Shown: positions 34,309 to 46,000 of the stretch, one piece after another
Layout of the letters: each line of letters begins with the position of its first letter
Position numbering within the stretch: the first letter of the stretch is position 1
Assembly (NCBI GenBank): GCA_011037195.1
Contig: JAAEAF010003512.1
Location: forward strand, 1-64,000
Origin: Triatoma infestans
Lineage: Eukaryota; Arthropoda; Insecta; Hemiptera; Reduviidae
DNA length: 64,000 nucleotides
Reading direction: 5' to 3'
The notes under the pieces: model-generated
The model's database searches: none
The model's input: the letters and a program-made list of their open reading frames with translations, nothing else
What the model was told of the DNA's origin: nothing
Position numbers and translations under genes: made by a program

Positions 34309-35062
34309 GGAATACATAAACTCCCTTGCTGGAATACATCACTGGCCAACATCCTTTAAGTTAGAAGCTACTCGAGGAAATTTAGAAGGTGCGGCGAGAA
34401 ATTGGTATTTGGGAAGAGAAATCAAAGGGTGGGAAGACTTTGAACAACAGTTTAAGAGAACGTATTTGGGAGATGAAGATCCGGGTACATTATGGAAGGA
34501 AATGTTAGAAAGAGTGCAGGTAAAGAATGAAAATGTTGAGGATTACTTCCAAGAGAAGATGAGGATGTGTAAGACTTTGAACATACCATTTCGAGTTGCA
34601 AAGTCACAGATGATACAAGGTCTATGGTCGCGTGAGTTGAGTGATCACCTCTTAGCGCGAGATCATCGAGATGTTGATGAGTTGAGAAATTCGATAGTTG
34701 AATATGAAAGGATTAACTCAGCGAGAAAAGAAAAAATAAGTAAGATAAAACTGCAAACCTCGATTAAGGAAGGAAACTGGATAAGAGAAACGAAGAGAAG
34801 AGGCGGAAATAATAGAAGTGGCTCGACAGAACACCATTCATCGGAAAGTCAGACTTCGAAACCCAAGCAGAGGACTTTTCTAGAGGATAGAGGAGAGAAA
34901 GAAAAACTCATAAAATGTTTCTCATGTAGAAAAGGGGGACATATTTCAAGAGACTGTCCAAACCCAAGGGCTAAGAGAGAGTGTAGGACTTGTGGAAAGA
35001 ATGACCATACTTCGAAGGAGTGCTCACAAACAAAGAGGAAAGAAGAAGGTATGATAGAATGA
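34309..35062 (+). CDS. LTR element gag remnant with two CCHC knuckles
   Basis: Open from about 34309 to TGA at 35060; the true start is unclear. The capsid-like part includes 'LEGAARNWYLGREIKGWEDF' and ends with two zinc knuckles, CFSCRKGGHISRDC and CRTCGKNDHTSKEC (about 34915-35030), typical of Ty3/gypsy gag. By family, it packages element RNA. The downstream polyprotein continues in another frame. Confidence 0.8.
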
Positions 35063-35133
35063 AGGGAAAGGCTGATTCATTAGCTGCAACATACGTATAT
35101 TAAGGAGGCGACTATTAATGACGTTCACAAGGT

Positions 35134-35145
35134 TACGGCTTTCAT
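35134..35145. repeat. Left TSD of LINE 3
   Basis: 'tacggctttcat' recurs at 40462-40473. It lies inside the LTR element's protease reading frame. Confidence 0.88.
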
Positions 35146-35544
35146 AGAACCCCATGTTTCACTGGTGGAAAGCCTCGGCGATTCCAGTGGAGCAGCGAGC
35201 CAACCCTAACGCCCACATCGTGGGGGCTGGGCAACGTAGCACCTGGGTTTCTCCGGTGTTACGGCTAACTAGGGCTCTGGCGAGTCAACGATTAACCCCC
35301 CGTTGGCCTCCTGCTTCATTTCTTACCCTCCTGCTAGATCCTTGACTACCCTATCCTGCTTCTATGTCCAGCTCAATTCTACGGTGTTATGCGACCCGTG
35401 CCCATAAGATGGTTGGTCCCGGAGCCTAATCCCGGGGTCGTCACGGAGCCTTTGGGATACCAGGCGCCCTCCCAGAGTAAGTAGGTAAGGCAGGGGCTCT
35501 CACCGGGTGGACCTCACTTCCCCAGCTACTCGTGGGAAGAACAT

Positions 35545-36660
35545 GGAGAAGCAAAAGATTTTAAATTTAAAACAAGGACCTTTGGATGACCAGGCTGATG
35601 TCCCATGTCCGAGGCCACCACACAACCTCCCCGGAGAGCCCTAAGGGTGTCATCTCTAGAGGAGGTTGATGAAATGTCCGATATGGACATTCTTACAGCC
35701 CGTCCGTCAGGCGCGTCCAAAGGTTAGTCGGTCAGGGCACTGATCTGGTAGTCGCAAGGCGATCCGTGATCAGGGAGAACCTCGTCCGGCAACAGAACAA
35801 AGGGCTCAGGCCAAAAAAAGGCCGCGTTCGGAGGAAGGTACCCCGAAAGCATCGCGGCCTGCGAAGAGGGCGAGACCTCGTACCTATGGGGAGGCTTTGT
35901 CCTCGGAGAGGGTCGCGATTGCCGCGGCCGATTACCCGGACACGCAGCTGGAGCCGGAAAGGCTTAAAGCCATCCAAAAATCCCTGCTGTCCACATGGCG
36001 GCCTCTACGGAAGACCGTCAGGTGCGTTTTCTTAAATGCACCCATAAATCAGGGTTTCTCCTACTTACTTGTGCAGACAAGGAGAGTGTGTCCTGGGTGA
36101 CGGAGGTCGTCCCTTCGCTGCGGCCCTGGGAAGGCGCTGCCCTCAGGGTCCTGGTGGGGGACGAGGTCCCGAAGCCGGTGACGTGCTCGGTTTTTGTGCC
36201 CCATGAAGATGGCGAGCCAGTGAAGGCAGAGAGGGTTGTCAGCCTCTTGAGGTTTGGCAACCAGGGTCTCAACCCCGGCTTGTGGACGGTCATGGGGTGC
36301 GTTCCGGAGAGCAAGGGTCAGCTCTTCACATTCTCCATGGGAAAGGAGTCCCTGGAAATCCTGAGGAGTCTAGATATGGCTCCATTCTATGGGTTCGGTA
36401 GGCTGAAGTTCCGGACCAAGGATAAACTAGGCGATGAGGAAGGAGTTGGGGCTCCTTCCGCCGAGGCGATCCGCCCGGCGGAGGGTGTTCCCTCCACTCT
36501 AAGCTGGCGCGGGCCCCCGCGGCGGATGTTCCGACAACGGAGGCTCACGCACCCAAGCCCTCAGCCGGCCGTAATGCAGGCAAAAAGAGAGGCAATAAAA
36601 CCGACAGGGGGGGAGGGCATGCCCGTCGCTCTGGGCGAAGCCGGGGTCAGCCGCTGTTGA
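35545..36660 (+). pseudogene. LINE 3 ORF1, frameshifted
   Basis: A start-like ATG at 35545 reaches stops by about 35640. A basic stretch ('KKRPRSEEGTPKASRPAKRA', about 35815-35875) and the conserved domain ('SGFLLLTCADKESVSWVTEV', about 36050-36110) are in different frames. The domain matches the LINE 2 ORF1 domain region. No zinc knuckle is visible. Ends at TGA 36658-36660. Confidence 0.75.
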
Positions 36661-36757
36661 GGCCTCAAACCCTCAGCGGTGTCTGGCGCCCGAGGATGCC
36701 GAAGTGCGGCGGGGGACGAGCCTAGCTCGCCTTCCCGACCCCCTACTACATCCTAGG

Positions 36758-39700
36758 ATGGGGCTACGGGTCCTGCAAATCAACCTCCATCACGCCAGGC
36801 CGCTTCGGCGGTCTTGTGCAGGAGGTTTGAATCGGAGCGATTACATATCGCTCTGGTGCAGGAGCCGTGGCTCGTGGCCGAGGAAGTCAGAGGCATTCGC
36901 CCATTCCAAGGTAAGGTGTTATACTGTAAGGGAAACCCAGAGCCTGTATAGTCCTTAATAATCAGATTGATGGTAACTTGCTGCCAGCACTTTGCTCAGG
37001 CGATTTTGTTACAGCAATCATCTCGGCACGGACCGAAGGTGGAATCAGAGGCTGGTGGCTGCTCCGCCTACTTCCCGATGAGGACCAGTCTTGCCCGCCG
37101 GAGCTGCTGGGAGACATCGTCGACTACTGTGAGGCGAAGAATCTCCCGCTCTTCGTGGGATGTGATGCCAACGCATACCACCCAGCATGGGGAGCAGCAA
37201 CTGCAACAGCAGAGGTAAGTCCCTTTTGGATTTTATCTGTGGTAAAGGGTTACTGATATCTAATTTAAGTAGGGAACCCACTTTTGTTACGGTGGCCAGG
37301 AGGTTGGATTTGACTCTGACCACCCATAGGTTGAGTGATGACATCACGAACTGGCATGTGTCTTCGGAACCATCTTGCTCCGACCAAAGGCACATTAGGT
37401 TCACCATCGACACCCCCCCGTTGCAGCAGATAACATTCCGGAACCCTCGGGAGACCGACTGGAAAGTATTTGTGGATTCCCTTAAGAACAGAGTAGCACA
37501 GGGAATCTCTGACGGGAGAGGGGCGGAGGGTCTTGAGCGGACGGTAGAGGAGATGCAGGAGGCTATAGCCACGGCCTTTCTAGGAAACTGTCCGGACAGG
37601 TCAAGACCACAGAGAGGAAAGACGGTCTGGTAGAACAACCACCTTGAGAAATTGAGGGCCAAGGTGAGGAAACTGTTCAAAAGGGCCAAAGTTACCCAGA
37701 ACTGGACCGTCTATCGGAATGCCCTCACGCAGTACAATAAAGAAATTAGGAAGGCCAAAAGACGTTCGTGGAGGCGGTTCTGCGAGGAAATGGAGGATTC
37801 CCCCTCGTGTGCCAGAATCCACAGAGCGTTGGCCAAAGACGGTACTGCGAAGGAAGTGGGATTCCTCCGAAAGGGGGACACTACCTTCACTGTCTCCGAA
37901 GAGGAAAGCTTGGAGCTCCTCGCGGAGACGTACTTTCCAGGCTTATCCCGACTTGCAGGCCCAGAGGTGGCGGGGATCCCTGAGGAAAGGCTCATTAGAC
38001 CATCCCCTGAGGACTGGTAACTCGCCACTCTCATAACAAGGCCAAGCAAGGTCAGGTGGACCATCAACAAATCCCTACCTTTCAAATCCCCTGGGGCGGA
38101 TGGGATTTACCCGGTCCTTCTACAAAAAGAACTAGATATTCTTTTACCATACCTGTGTAGAATTTTTAGGGCATGTGTAGCCCGAAGATATACGCCGGTA
38201 CCGTGGCGTAATGTCAAGGTGCTCTACCTCCCCAAGATGGGAAGAGTGTCTGACCTTACGCCAGGCTCGTATAGACCGATTAGCCTATCCTCTTTCCTAA
38301 GCAAAGCTCTGGAAAGGTTGGTGGGCAGATATATTAGGGATGAGGTCTTGTGTATACACCCCCTAAGTGCCCGCCAATACGCTTATCAACCAAGCAGGTC
38401 GGCTGAGGCCGCACTGGATGATCTTAACAGGCTGCTATCAAAATCCTTGGAGGATAAGAAAATTGCGGTAGCCACCTTCTTGGACATTGAGGGCGCACTC
38501 AATAATGTCTCGCGCACCTCGGTCATCAACTCTCTCCATAAAAGAGGAGTACCAGCAGCGTATGCGGCTGGATGAAGTCTGGCCTAATTAATCGAATTAA
38601 CATTTCGACAATAGGTCAGACCACCCTTAGGGTAAAAGTATGGAGGGGTTGTCCGCAGGGAGAGGTCTTGTCCCCTCTGATGTGGACTCTGGTCGTTGAT
38701 GACCTCCTCCACCAACTATCTGCGGATGGCTTTGACTGTCTAGGCTACGCAGACGATTTGGCGATCGTGGTAAGAGGCAAATACCCTACTACGATTGCAG
38801 AGCGGGTGCAAGCAGCTCTAAACCTGGTTAGGAACTGGTGTAGGGAGGAGGACTTGTCCATAAACCCCCATAAAGCCGTAATAGTTCCTTTCACATTGCG
38901 CCACAAGTTGGAAGGCCTTAGGCCTCCATTACTTGGGCACACCCCGATTCCATTTGCGACGGAGGCTAAGTACCTTGGTGTTACTTTTGACCGCAGACTC
39001 ACTTGGAATCAACACATTGACAAAATTTCTCACAAGGCCGATGCGTCATTTAGTAGGTGCAGACGGCTTTGTGGGAGAAACTGGGGCTTGCGCCCAAGTT
39101 TGTCACTATGGATCTATACAGGATCATCAGACCCATGGTCACATATGGGTCGGTGGTTTGGTGGACCAAGACGCTGCAGAAGGGGGCGGTGGAAAGGCTT
39201 GGTGGGATCCAAAGGCGAGCATGCCTGGGTTCCACGGGGGCCATGAAGACCACCCCGACTGCGGCGTTGGAAGTCCTCCTCAATCTGCCACCATTACACA
39301 TTCTCGTTCTAGGCGAAGCCAGAATGGGAATACATAGGCTCCTGCAGGGGCCGCCTCCCATCACCTCTAGGCATGATCGTAATAACCAGAGGTTGATCGA
39401 GGAAATCAAGGCGGACTATCTTCTGGGGATGCCAACGGATAGGATGGTTCCTAAGTATTTCTTCGAAAGGAACTTCCATATTGTTATACCGAGCAGAGGC
39501 GAATGGGGCTGTGACCCACCCCTGTTCGGTAACTCGATCTGGTACACAGATGGATCCAAAACTCTGACTGGGGTCGGAGCTGGAGTCTACGGGGGCAGGC
39601 CTAAAGTTAAAATTAAGGCCAGCCTAGGGAAGTACGCCACGGTCTTTCAGGCTGAAGTCGTGGCGTTACAACTCTGCGCTAGGGAGATTATAAGGCAAAG

Positions 39701-40371
39701 GATAGTGGGTAGAAGAGTGGCCATATACTCCGACAGTCAGGCAGCCCTGAAGGCACTTTCCTCACACCAAATAGTCTCAAGACTGGTGTGGGACTGCCTA
39801 CTTGCCCTCACCGAGGTGGGTACTCGGAATAAACTGACACTCGCCTGGGTGCCGGGACATGCGGGGTTTCTGGGCAATGAGAGGGCGGATGCCCTAGCGA
39901 GGGAGGGTCGCAGGATACCTTTATAGGCCCCGAACCCTTCTGCGGCTTGTCCAGGAGCCTCATTCAAACTTCTATCAGGGGTTGGATAGAAGAACAGCGT
40001 CTGCGTTGGTGGGAGAGAACACCAGGAAGAGGCAGGCAAAGCTCTTCATCAAAAGACATTTGCCTAAATTTACCAGAGACCTACTGAGCCAGACCCGAAG
40101 GGATATAAGGTTAATTGTGGGTCTAATAACAGGGCATTGTAGGCTGAACAGACACATGCACCACCTACAACTTGCGGATAGTGCGTTATGCCGATTCTGC
40201 AAGGTAGAGGAAGAAACCCCGGCGCACATCCTTTGTGAGTGCGCCGGCCTGGCGAGGATTAGGTTTCTTCAATTGGGGAGAGGCTATCCCGAAGCTAGAA
40301 GCTTCATGACTGAGCCGCTCTCAGCTTTGCTAGGATTGATCAGGAAGCCAAAGCTGGGGGTTGTGCTGTAA
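36758..40371 (+). pseudogene. LINE 3 ORF2: endonuclease, RT, RNase H, zinc motif
   Basis: From ATG 36758 ('LRVLQINLHHA'), then endonuclease 'LPLFVGCDANAYHPAWGA' (about 37140-37195), 'WHVSSEPSCSDQRHIRF', RT 'YRPISLSSFLSKALERL' (about 38270), 'FLDIEGALNNVS', 'GYADDLAIVVRG' (about 38740), RNase H 'WYTDGSKTLTGVGAGVYGG' (about 39540), 'YSDSQAALKAL', 'WVPGHAGFLGNERADALARE', and 'CRFCKVEEETPAHILCEC' (about 40193). Frameshifts and stops occur near 36850, 37230, 37630, 38035, 38575, 39050 and 39925. It is more damaged than LINE 2. Confidence 0.85.
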
Positions 40372-40461
40372 TTTAAGGGGATCCACAATGGACCTCGATT
40401 TGCAGGTCGCAGTGGAATGAGGCTCACCCCCCCCCCCCCGCTTCTATTCTATATTCTATTC

Positions 40462-40473
40462 TACGGCTTTCAT
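40462..40473. repeat. Right TSD of LINE 3
   Basis: Exact copy of 35134-35145. The LTR element's protease motif 'FIDTGSSA' resumes here. Confidence 0.88.
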
Positions 40474-40957
40474 TGATACAGGAAGTAGTGCATGTATGGC
40501 CAGGGCAAGTGCAGCAATTCGTTGTCAGCTAAAAATAGAACCGTACGAAACTCCTGTTCACGGATTTGGTGAGAATGCAGTTACGGTTCCCTTAGGAAGA
40601 GCAAAGGCATCGATTACAGTTGATGGAATTAGTGTCCCTTATTCGGACATACTAGTAGTGACTGATGGTAGCCAACCATATGATATGATTATAAGAAGAT
40701 CTTGGACGGAAGCTCCTGGTATTGTTATGACAAAGGCGGGAGGGCCTATTAAATTTGGATATGTTGATGAACACACGTTCGTTGAATCGAATTTGGAAAA
40801 TAAATCATCAAAAAGTGACATGGAGGAAATGGAAAGCGTCCGTATTCCGTCAACTATGGGTCTCTTCATTGAAGTAGAACCTGCAGAATGTTTTCGAATT
40901 CAGGCTCCGGTCGCTAACTACTCTACTAAAAAAGTGGAATTAGCAAAGGAGACATAA
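40474..40957 (+). pseudogene. LTR element protease (C-terminal part after LINE 3)
   Basis: Open to TAA at 40955. Starts in the aspartic-protease active-site loop (DTGSSA), then 'ITVDGISVPYSDILVV' and 'YDMIIRRSW', the usual retropepsin-fold pattern. Its first residues are separated from the gag side by LINE 3. By family it cleaves the element polyprotein. Confidence 0.75.
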
Positions 40958-41544
40958 TGGAGAAGCGAGTAGAAAAGGTGATAGGTGAGGATATCGGAGC
41001 ACCAGAGCTAAGAAATCCTAAACCGCTAAAGCGTGATGAGTTAAAAATTTCATCGGATTTGAAATCAGAACAACAGGAATATGTGCTAGCAATGCAATAT
41101 GGTGATAAGGACTTGAGAGCAATCATCAACCGGCTTAAAACTATTGATGAAGACCAGGCCTCAAAACTGGAGGACAAAAAGTACAAATTGCAGAATGGAC
41201 TGTTATATTTCAGAGATGAAGTTGATAAGAAACTGAGATGGATAGTACCCAAGAGTATGATGAAAAGTTTAGTGGTGAAATTCCATCATTTGGCTGGACA
41301 CTTCGCAGTAGATCGTACTGTGGAAAGGATAAAACAAAAGCACTACTTTCCTCGAATGAAACGCTATGTGAAACACCACATAAAATACTGTCCCGAGTGT
41401 GTGTTATATAAGACATCCCGTGGCAAACAACCTGGAGAGTTACACCCGATCGAGCCAGGAAGACAACCGTTTGGTATAGTTAATATCGATTATGTGGGGC
41501 ATTGCCAAAGAGCTCTAAGGGTAAATGTCACATTCTGGTCATAG
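40957..41544 (+). pseudogene. LTR element integrase, N-terminal part
   Basis: Holds the HHCC zinc domain: 'FHHLAGHFAVDRTVERIKQK' and 'YCPEC', then 'FGIVNIDYVGH', the first acidic strand of the catalytic core. A frameshift near 41540 and a stretch of stops to 41820 destroy the rest of the core. No RT or RNase H lies between protease and this domain, so an internal deletion near 40957-41050 is inferred. Confidence 0.75.
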
Positions 41545-42428
41545 TGGATAACTTGACTAAGTTTACAAAGCACCTCTACTAAACATGCATTAGAGCATAT
41601 CAAGTCATTCATCTGGAATTATGGTCTCAGATAGGATCATTTCAGATAGAGGAACATGCTTCACCTCAAGAGAGTTTGAAGAATGATGCACTTCAAGTGG
41701 AATTTTGCATTCTCTAGTCTCAGTGCGACATCTCAGGCTAATGGTCAGGTAGAGAGAGTGAACGCTGTATTGATTCCCGTTATACAGAGCGCTATGGAAC
41801 TGAAAGGAGCTGGTATTAAGAATTGGAGCAGATGGAAAGCCATCTAAACAATTCAATCAATAAAACTACAGGACGAACGCCATTTCAGACACTGTATGGG
41901 TATCAACCCAGTTTTACTGATGGCGCTTTAAGGACGTTGACGCAGTTGAAGACGGATGTGGAAAACCCAAAAGAGATACAGGAGCAGGCACGGGTTAAAA
42001 TCCTGAAGGAACACAACCAATGGAAGGAACGGTACAACTGGCATCATTGTCAAGTCAAGTACCACTTAGGGGAAATCGTCTTCTTGAGGAAACCCCCAAG
42101 CAGCACCGGAGAGCCGTCAAAGCTACAATCAACATACAGAAGATCTCTAGTTATCACAGCGGTGTTGCCGAACGATTCCTATAAGGTTCATCACTGAAGA
42201 GTAGAAGAGATATTTACGCCACAACGGCACATGTTACCCAACTCAAGGGCTTCGGGAACAGCGACGAGGTGGAGGAAGAAGGTCCCTCAGCCAGCAGCGA
42301 ATCAGGGACGAGACCGTAGAACCTGTAAGAAAACCTCAGCGGAATAAAAGGAAACCCAAGGAACTTGAAGACTATGTTTGTAATACCGAAGACAGATTGA
42401 GGACAATCTGGAGTGCAGAATGGCCGAA
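41545..42428 (+). pseudogene. LTR element integrase core and C-terminal debris
   Basis: 41823-42197 is open and includes 'INKTTGRTPFQTLYGYQPSF', the segment following the catalytic core in gypsy integrases, and then a basic C-terminal domain ('LGEIVFLRKPPSSTGEPSKL'). Upstream, 41545-41820 is broken in all frames. 42198-42428 is untranslated before the 3' LTR. Confidence 0.65.
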
Positions 42429-42635
42429 TGTTAAACAACAGTAATACAAAAGGTAGAATCGATTATCGAAGGGTGTTCCAGCTGAGAGAGAGGTTATCGA
42501 AAAAGAGTGGGTATGGTTACGAAAAATATCTTTGTGGTGAATAATTTGTTGATGAAAATATATTATGCAGACAGCTGTGTGTTCTCTTTATTTTTTTCTC
42601 TAAATAAAAACCTACGGGTTAACTGGGAGTTAACA
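42429..42635 (+). repeat. 3' LTR
   Basis: About 207 bases. Compared with the 5' LTR it has an extra 'attatcgaagggtgttcc' block and lacks short blocks before and after 'ctaaataaaaacct'. Confidence 0.88.
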
Positions 42636-43100
42636 CCTGGAATCAAATCAAAGTCAAAGTCATGGTCAAAGTTGTATTTTGGACAAATGCTGCCCCCACC
42701 CATGTTGATCACAAGTCCTTTCTCTACCTGTTCAAGTGTCTGAGAAAGGAGCTAGATGCTTCCAATGCAATAAAAGCTCCAGCTCATGCAGCTCCAGCAG
42801 TACTTCCAACGCCAAAGTCGGGGCACTCTTACAGGTCCCCGTGATGAGCAGGCAAGCTAACACCTCTGTACACTAGCTAAAGTTTTCTGAGCTGCCTGTT
42901 GTTCCGTTTTTAGTCACCACACAAAGCTAATGATGGGTATAATTGCACGTTTGTACAACCGAGGGTCATTTGGGAGTAAGCCCCACGTTTTCCCAGACTG
43001 TAGTAACCCACAGAGAGCCCGTTTTGCATTCTGGGATCACCCCCTAGATACTTAACCTCATTGGACACTGTCTCATCAAAGAATGTCATTGTTTTAAAAC
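42636..43100 (-). pseudogene. Old antisense LINE, RT thumb part
   Basis: On the minus strand: 'VKYLG' (about 43050) and 'LACLLITGTCKSAPTLALEV' (about 42830-42780), matching 'ACMLISGAFCSAPTAALEVL' of LINE 1. With 32835-33698 it forms one element interrupted by the LTR retrotransposon. The reading is full of lesions. Confidence 0.72.
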
Positions 43101-43124
43101 TCTCTATGACTCACAGACATTGAG

Positions 43125-43222
43125 TTGTAGAGGCTCCTAGGAAAAGAAAATCTACGGCAGCAGACTGGACTCAATCCTAGACTTCCGCGATACTACCACT
43201 GTGCTAGCTAATCCCTTCCCTG
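43125..43222 (-). mobile_element. tRNA-derived SINE (copy 2, head only)
   Basis: Best-preserved tRNA part: A box in 'ttagctagcacagtggtag', B box in 'ggattgagtcc', then 'ctgctgccgtagattttc' and 'cctctacaactca'. The rest of the body is truncated. It lies at the edge of the old LINE. Confidence 0.72.
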
Positions 43223-43897
43223 TCAGTCAACTTGACTAACTAATCTGATTTCTGTAGGACAGATATCTACTTTGGGAACAATAAAGAAGCTAATAAGAAT
43301 CTGAAATTTATTTATTATTTGCATTAATTTATTTATTATTAACAAAAATTATAATTTCAATATATAAATCATAAGAAATCATACAATTATAAATATTTTA
43401 AAACCACATATCATTAATTTTATAAATATATAAATCGCCTATAATTATAAATATTTTAAAACCAAATCTCATTAATTTTATAAACCTGATAATATTAAAA
43501 CAGCTTATATCTGATCGGTTCAAACCAAGGCTATTTCTTTAATGTTTAAATTAAAAGTGTTCAAAATAGGTTGAGAGATTGTTTGGTCAACTTCAACAAA
43601 ATTCACTCATTAGATTAGTTTTAGAATTATCAAATCTTTAAATGACAGTTAAATAACATATGGATAGCATGAAACTGAAAACTTGTTTGCTTATAAGAAC
43701 ATTCTTTCAGTAAATCTATTGCATTATCATTTCGATATCTGTATAACTAAGAATCAAGTCTTATATCCTTATAAAATTGTTCTATAAAATATTTAATTGA
43801 TACAATTTTAAAAAATGTTTTATGATACTAATTTTAGTAATAAATTTATTAAATTCTAAGTGCGCCATTATTTTAATTCTCGTTAATTTTGATTATT

Positions 43898-44120
43898 TTT
43901 TTTTTTTTAATTACAGGCGCACAAATATCTATGGTCCTTGGCGCCCAAAGCCTTCTCAGTGCACTGCCGATCTCCAGACAGTGTTCTCTCGTTACAGACA
44001 ACACTGTCCTTCACCGGACAATGAGCTGCAGAGGTTTCTAGGAAGCAAAAATCTAAGGGCAGCCTGCTGGCCTCGAACCTTGAACCTCCGCATGGGAGTT
44101 TAGGATGCTATTCCCTTCCC
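43898..44120 (-). mobile_element. tRNA-derived SINE (copy 3, full length)
   Basis: On the minus strand: 'gaatagcatcctaaactccc' at the head, B box 'ggttcgaggcc', body 'gctgcccttagatttttgc', 'ggcgccaaggaccatag', and an A/T-rich end after 'gcgcctgtaatt'. About 220 bases. Confidence 0.7.
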
Positions 44121-44783
44121 TTGATTAATATTATGAAATTATTGAAAAAATGTCTTTTATATATTTAAAACAGTGAACATTCCTCGCTAGGATAACGCTA
44201 GTGATTGCTTCTCTGGGAAATGTTAACTCTTAAAAATACATTAAATGAAATTTTCCTATACAATAGTGTAATTATATTTGTAAACAACAAATAATAGGAC
44301 TTGAAACTCTCATGATCTACGAGAGCTTAATGGACAGGACCACCTTGTGTTCCAAATAAATCAATTACTGACCTATACTGTTGAGTAAACTGAATGGCCA
44401 TGGAATAATTAGGAAGTGGTAAATGATAAGAGCTGAAGATTCGTTACAATGAACCGGATTCTACAGGATCTGAATAAATCTTCCCAGATTCACAGACTTA
44501 GATTTCGCCACGTTTCATCGACTTAGAAGCGTTTAATTCTATGTATCTGATGGTGCGACAGAGGTATCAAAAACAAACCAAAAATTCAAACGGTATATGT
44601 CATGTAACAGTTGCAACATGCGTAGAATACGTTTTTTGTGATTTTCACCCCCATCCATCCCCAACCAACTACTCACCACCTCGCAAGGAAAACGTTCGTT
44701 CGCTTTTTCATGTGAGAAACATTCGGTTTTTCGAAATAGGTGCCTCCCAAAAAACGTATTTTACGTTAAAAAAAGTTCAAATT

Positions 44784-44796
44784 TACCAGAGTTGCA
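44784..44796. repeat. Left TSD of the short LINE insert
   Basis: 'taccagagttgca', repeated exactly at 45141-45153. Confidence 0.92.
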
Positions 44797-45100
44797 GGGG
44801 CTCATGCCAGTCCCCTTTTGTAGGATTTGTGAGACGGAGAAGGAAACTCCCATACATTTCACGACGGATTGTTTGGGCTGTGAGGAAATAGGTTTTGGAC
44901 TCTTTGGTCGGAACAGGATGTCAGTGGAAGAGCTTAGGCTATGTCCTTTTAAGTTATGGTCCGATTTGTTCGGCCTGTGATAAAACTTAGATGGGTGAAA
45001 CCCGGGCCCGGACTTTTGTTCCAGACTCGTACTTGTCATTCTTTTGGGGCAGCTATATGGATGGGCTTTGTATAGTACAGGGTTTAGCCCTCCCCTCCCT

Positions 45101-45140
<40 letters not shown>
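44797..45140 (+). mobile_element. 344-bp LINE 3' end with (AAT)n tail
   Basis: Starts with the last codons of an I/R1-like ORF2: 'PFCRICETEKETPIHFTTDC' is the C-terminal zinc motif, and the frame ends at TGA near 44980. A 3' UTR and about 13 AAT units follow. The exact 13-bp TSD shows that this is a complete, severely 5'-truncated insertion and not a leftover of a larger one. Confidence 0.88.
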
Positions 45141-45143
<3 letters not shown>

Positions 45144-46000
45144 CAGAGTTGCAAATGATTTCAGATCTCGTAACTTTTCAGAGGTTATCGCGCGTAGCTG
45201 AAATCTTATCGCACTAAAATGAAACTTTATTCAAACGCATAGAATTAACGAAGCGGTCAGATGAGTGCATGCTGTGAGGATCGCTAGCGATATAACTAAC
45301 GAATGTTGAACACAATAGATTACATTATTTTCTTTTTTACTAAAATTATAATTTTGAAGGACTAGCCTCAACAGAATGAATTTTGTATTCAGTCAAGTTT
45401 CTGAGGTAGTACACACACTTGAATTTAAGCACATTAGCAAGAGAGACACTTCACTGGCAGAGACGGTTTCATTGAATTTGACGGTCTTAACCCGATCAAC
45501 CAGTGTTTTATACAAGCATGGCTGCACAAGCCTGAAAGATCGTGGTCCTGACAAATTAAGTATCGTATTTATAACACTCAGTGGCACAAGAAATAATAAA
45601 AAAAAAAATACAAAAAATTAAAAAAATCAGTCTTTAATAATAATAGATCGATAAGTGACTATTATAATTAAAATCATAATTAACTATTATGACTATTATA
45701 TTATAATTAAAATAACCAGTCAAATTTGTTAAACTTAAATGCCTACCTAGTGAAAGACTATGTTGATAGGTTGAGCAAAACAGAATGGCTTCTTCTTTGT
45801 AGAACTTCTTCTGGTGTCTTTTATATATCAGAAATATTTATTTACATGTACTTTAGAAACAGAAATAAATTTGGACATTTACTTCTAGTCTACTGAATTA
45901 TATACACAGCACCAGTTCTATGTTTTTACAATTAATGTAATATAATTCTTACAATTAAGATATACACATAAGGTAACTTATTACTTTCTCTTATTTTTTT

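Larger units (their letters stand above)
35146..40461 (+). mobile_element. LINE 3: I/R1-like retrotransposon inside the LTR element
   Basis: A 5.3-kb insertion bounded by an 11-12-bp direct repeat of protease sequence. It has a leader, a broken ORF1, a broken ORF2 and a 3' tail of 'tattc'-type repeats (40441-40461) after a C run at 40428-40439. GC content is far above its host element. It is close to full length. Confidence 0.9.
33699..42635 (+). mobile_element. Ty3/gypsy-type LTR retrotransposon, decayed and split
   Basis: Two LTRs in direct orientation begin TGTTAA and end ACA, and are flanked by the 4-bp direct repeat CCTG (33695-33698 and 42636-42639). Between them are gag with two zinc knuckles, a protease and an integrase, in gypsy order. 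Reverse transcriptase and RNase H are missing, and a 5.3-kb LINE interrupts the start of the protease. Together with lesions in the integrase, the element is dead. Confidence 0.88.
43215..45820. repeat. 3' flank of caspase B, homologous to 21340-22930
   Basis: Collinear diverged matches to the caspase A flank. This copy is longer because a SINE (43898-44120) and a LINE tail (44797-45140) inserted after the duplication. Confidence 0.6.
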
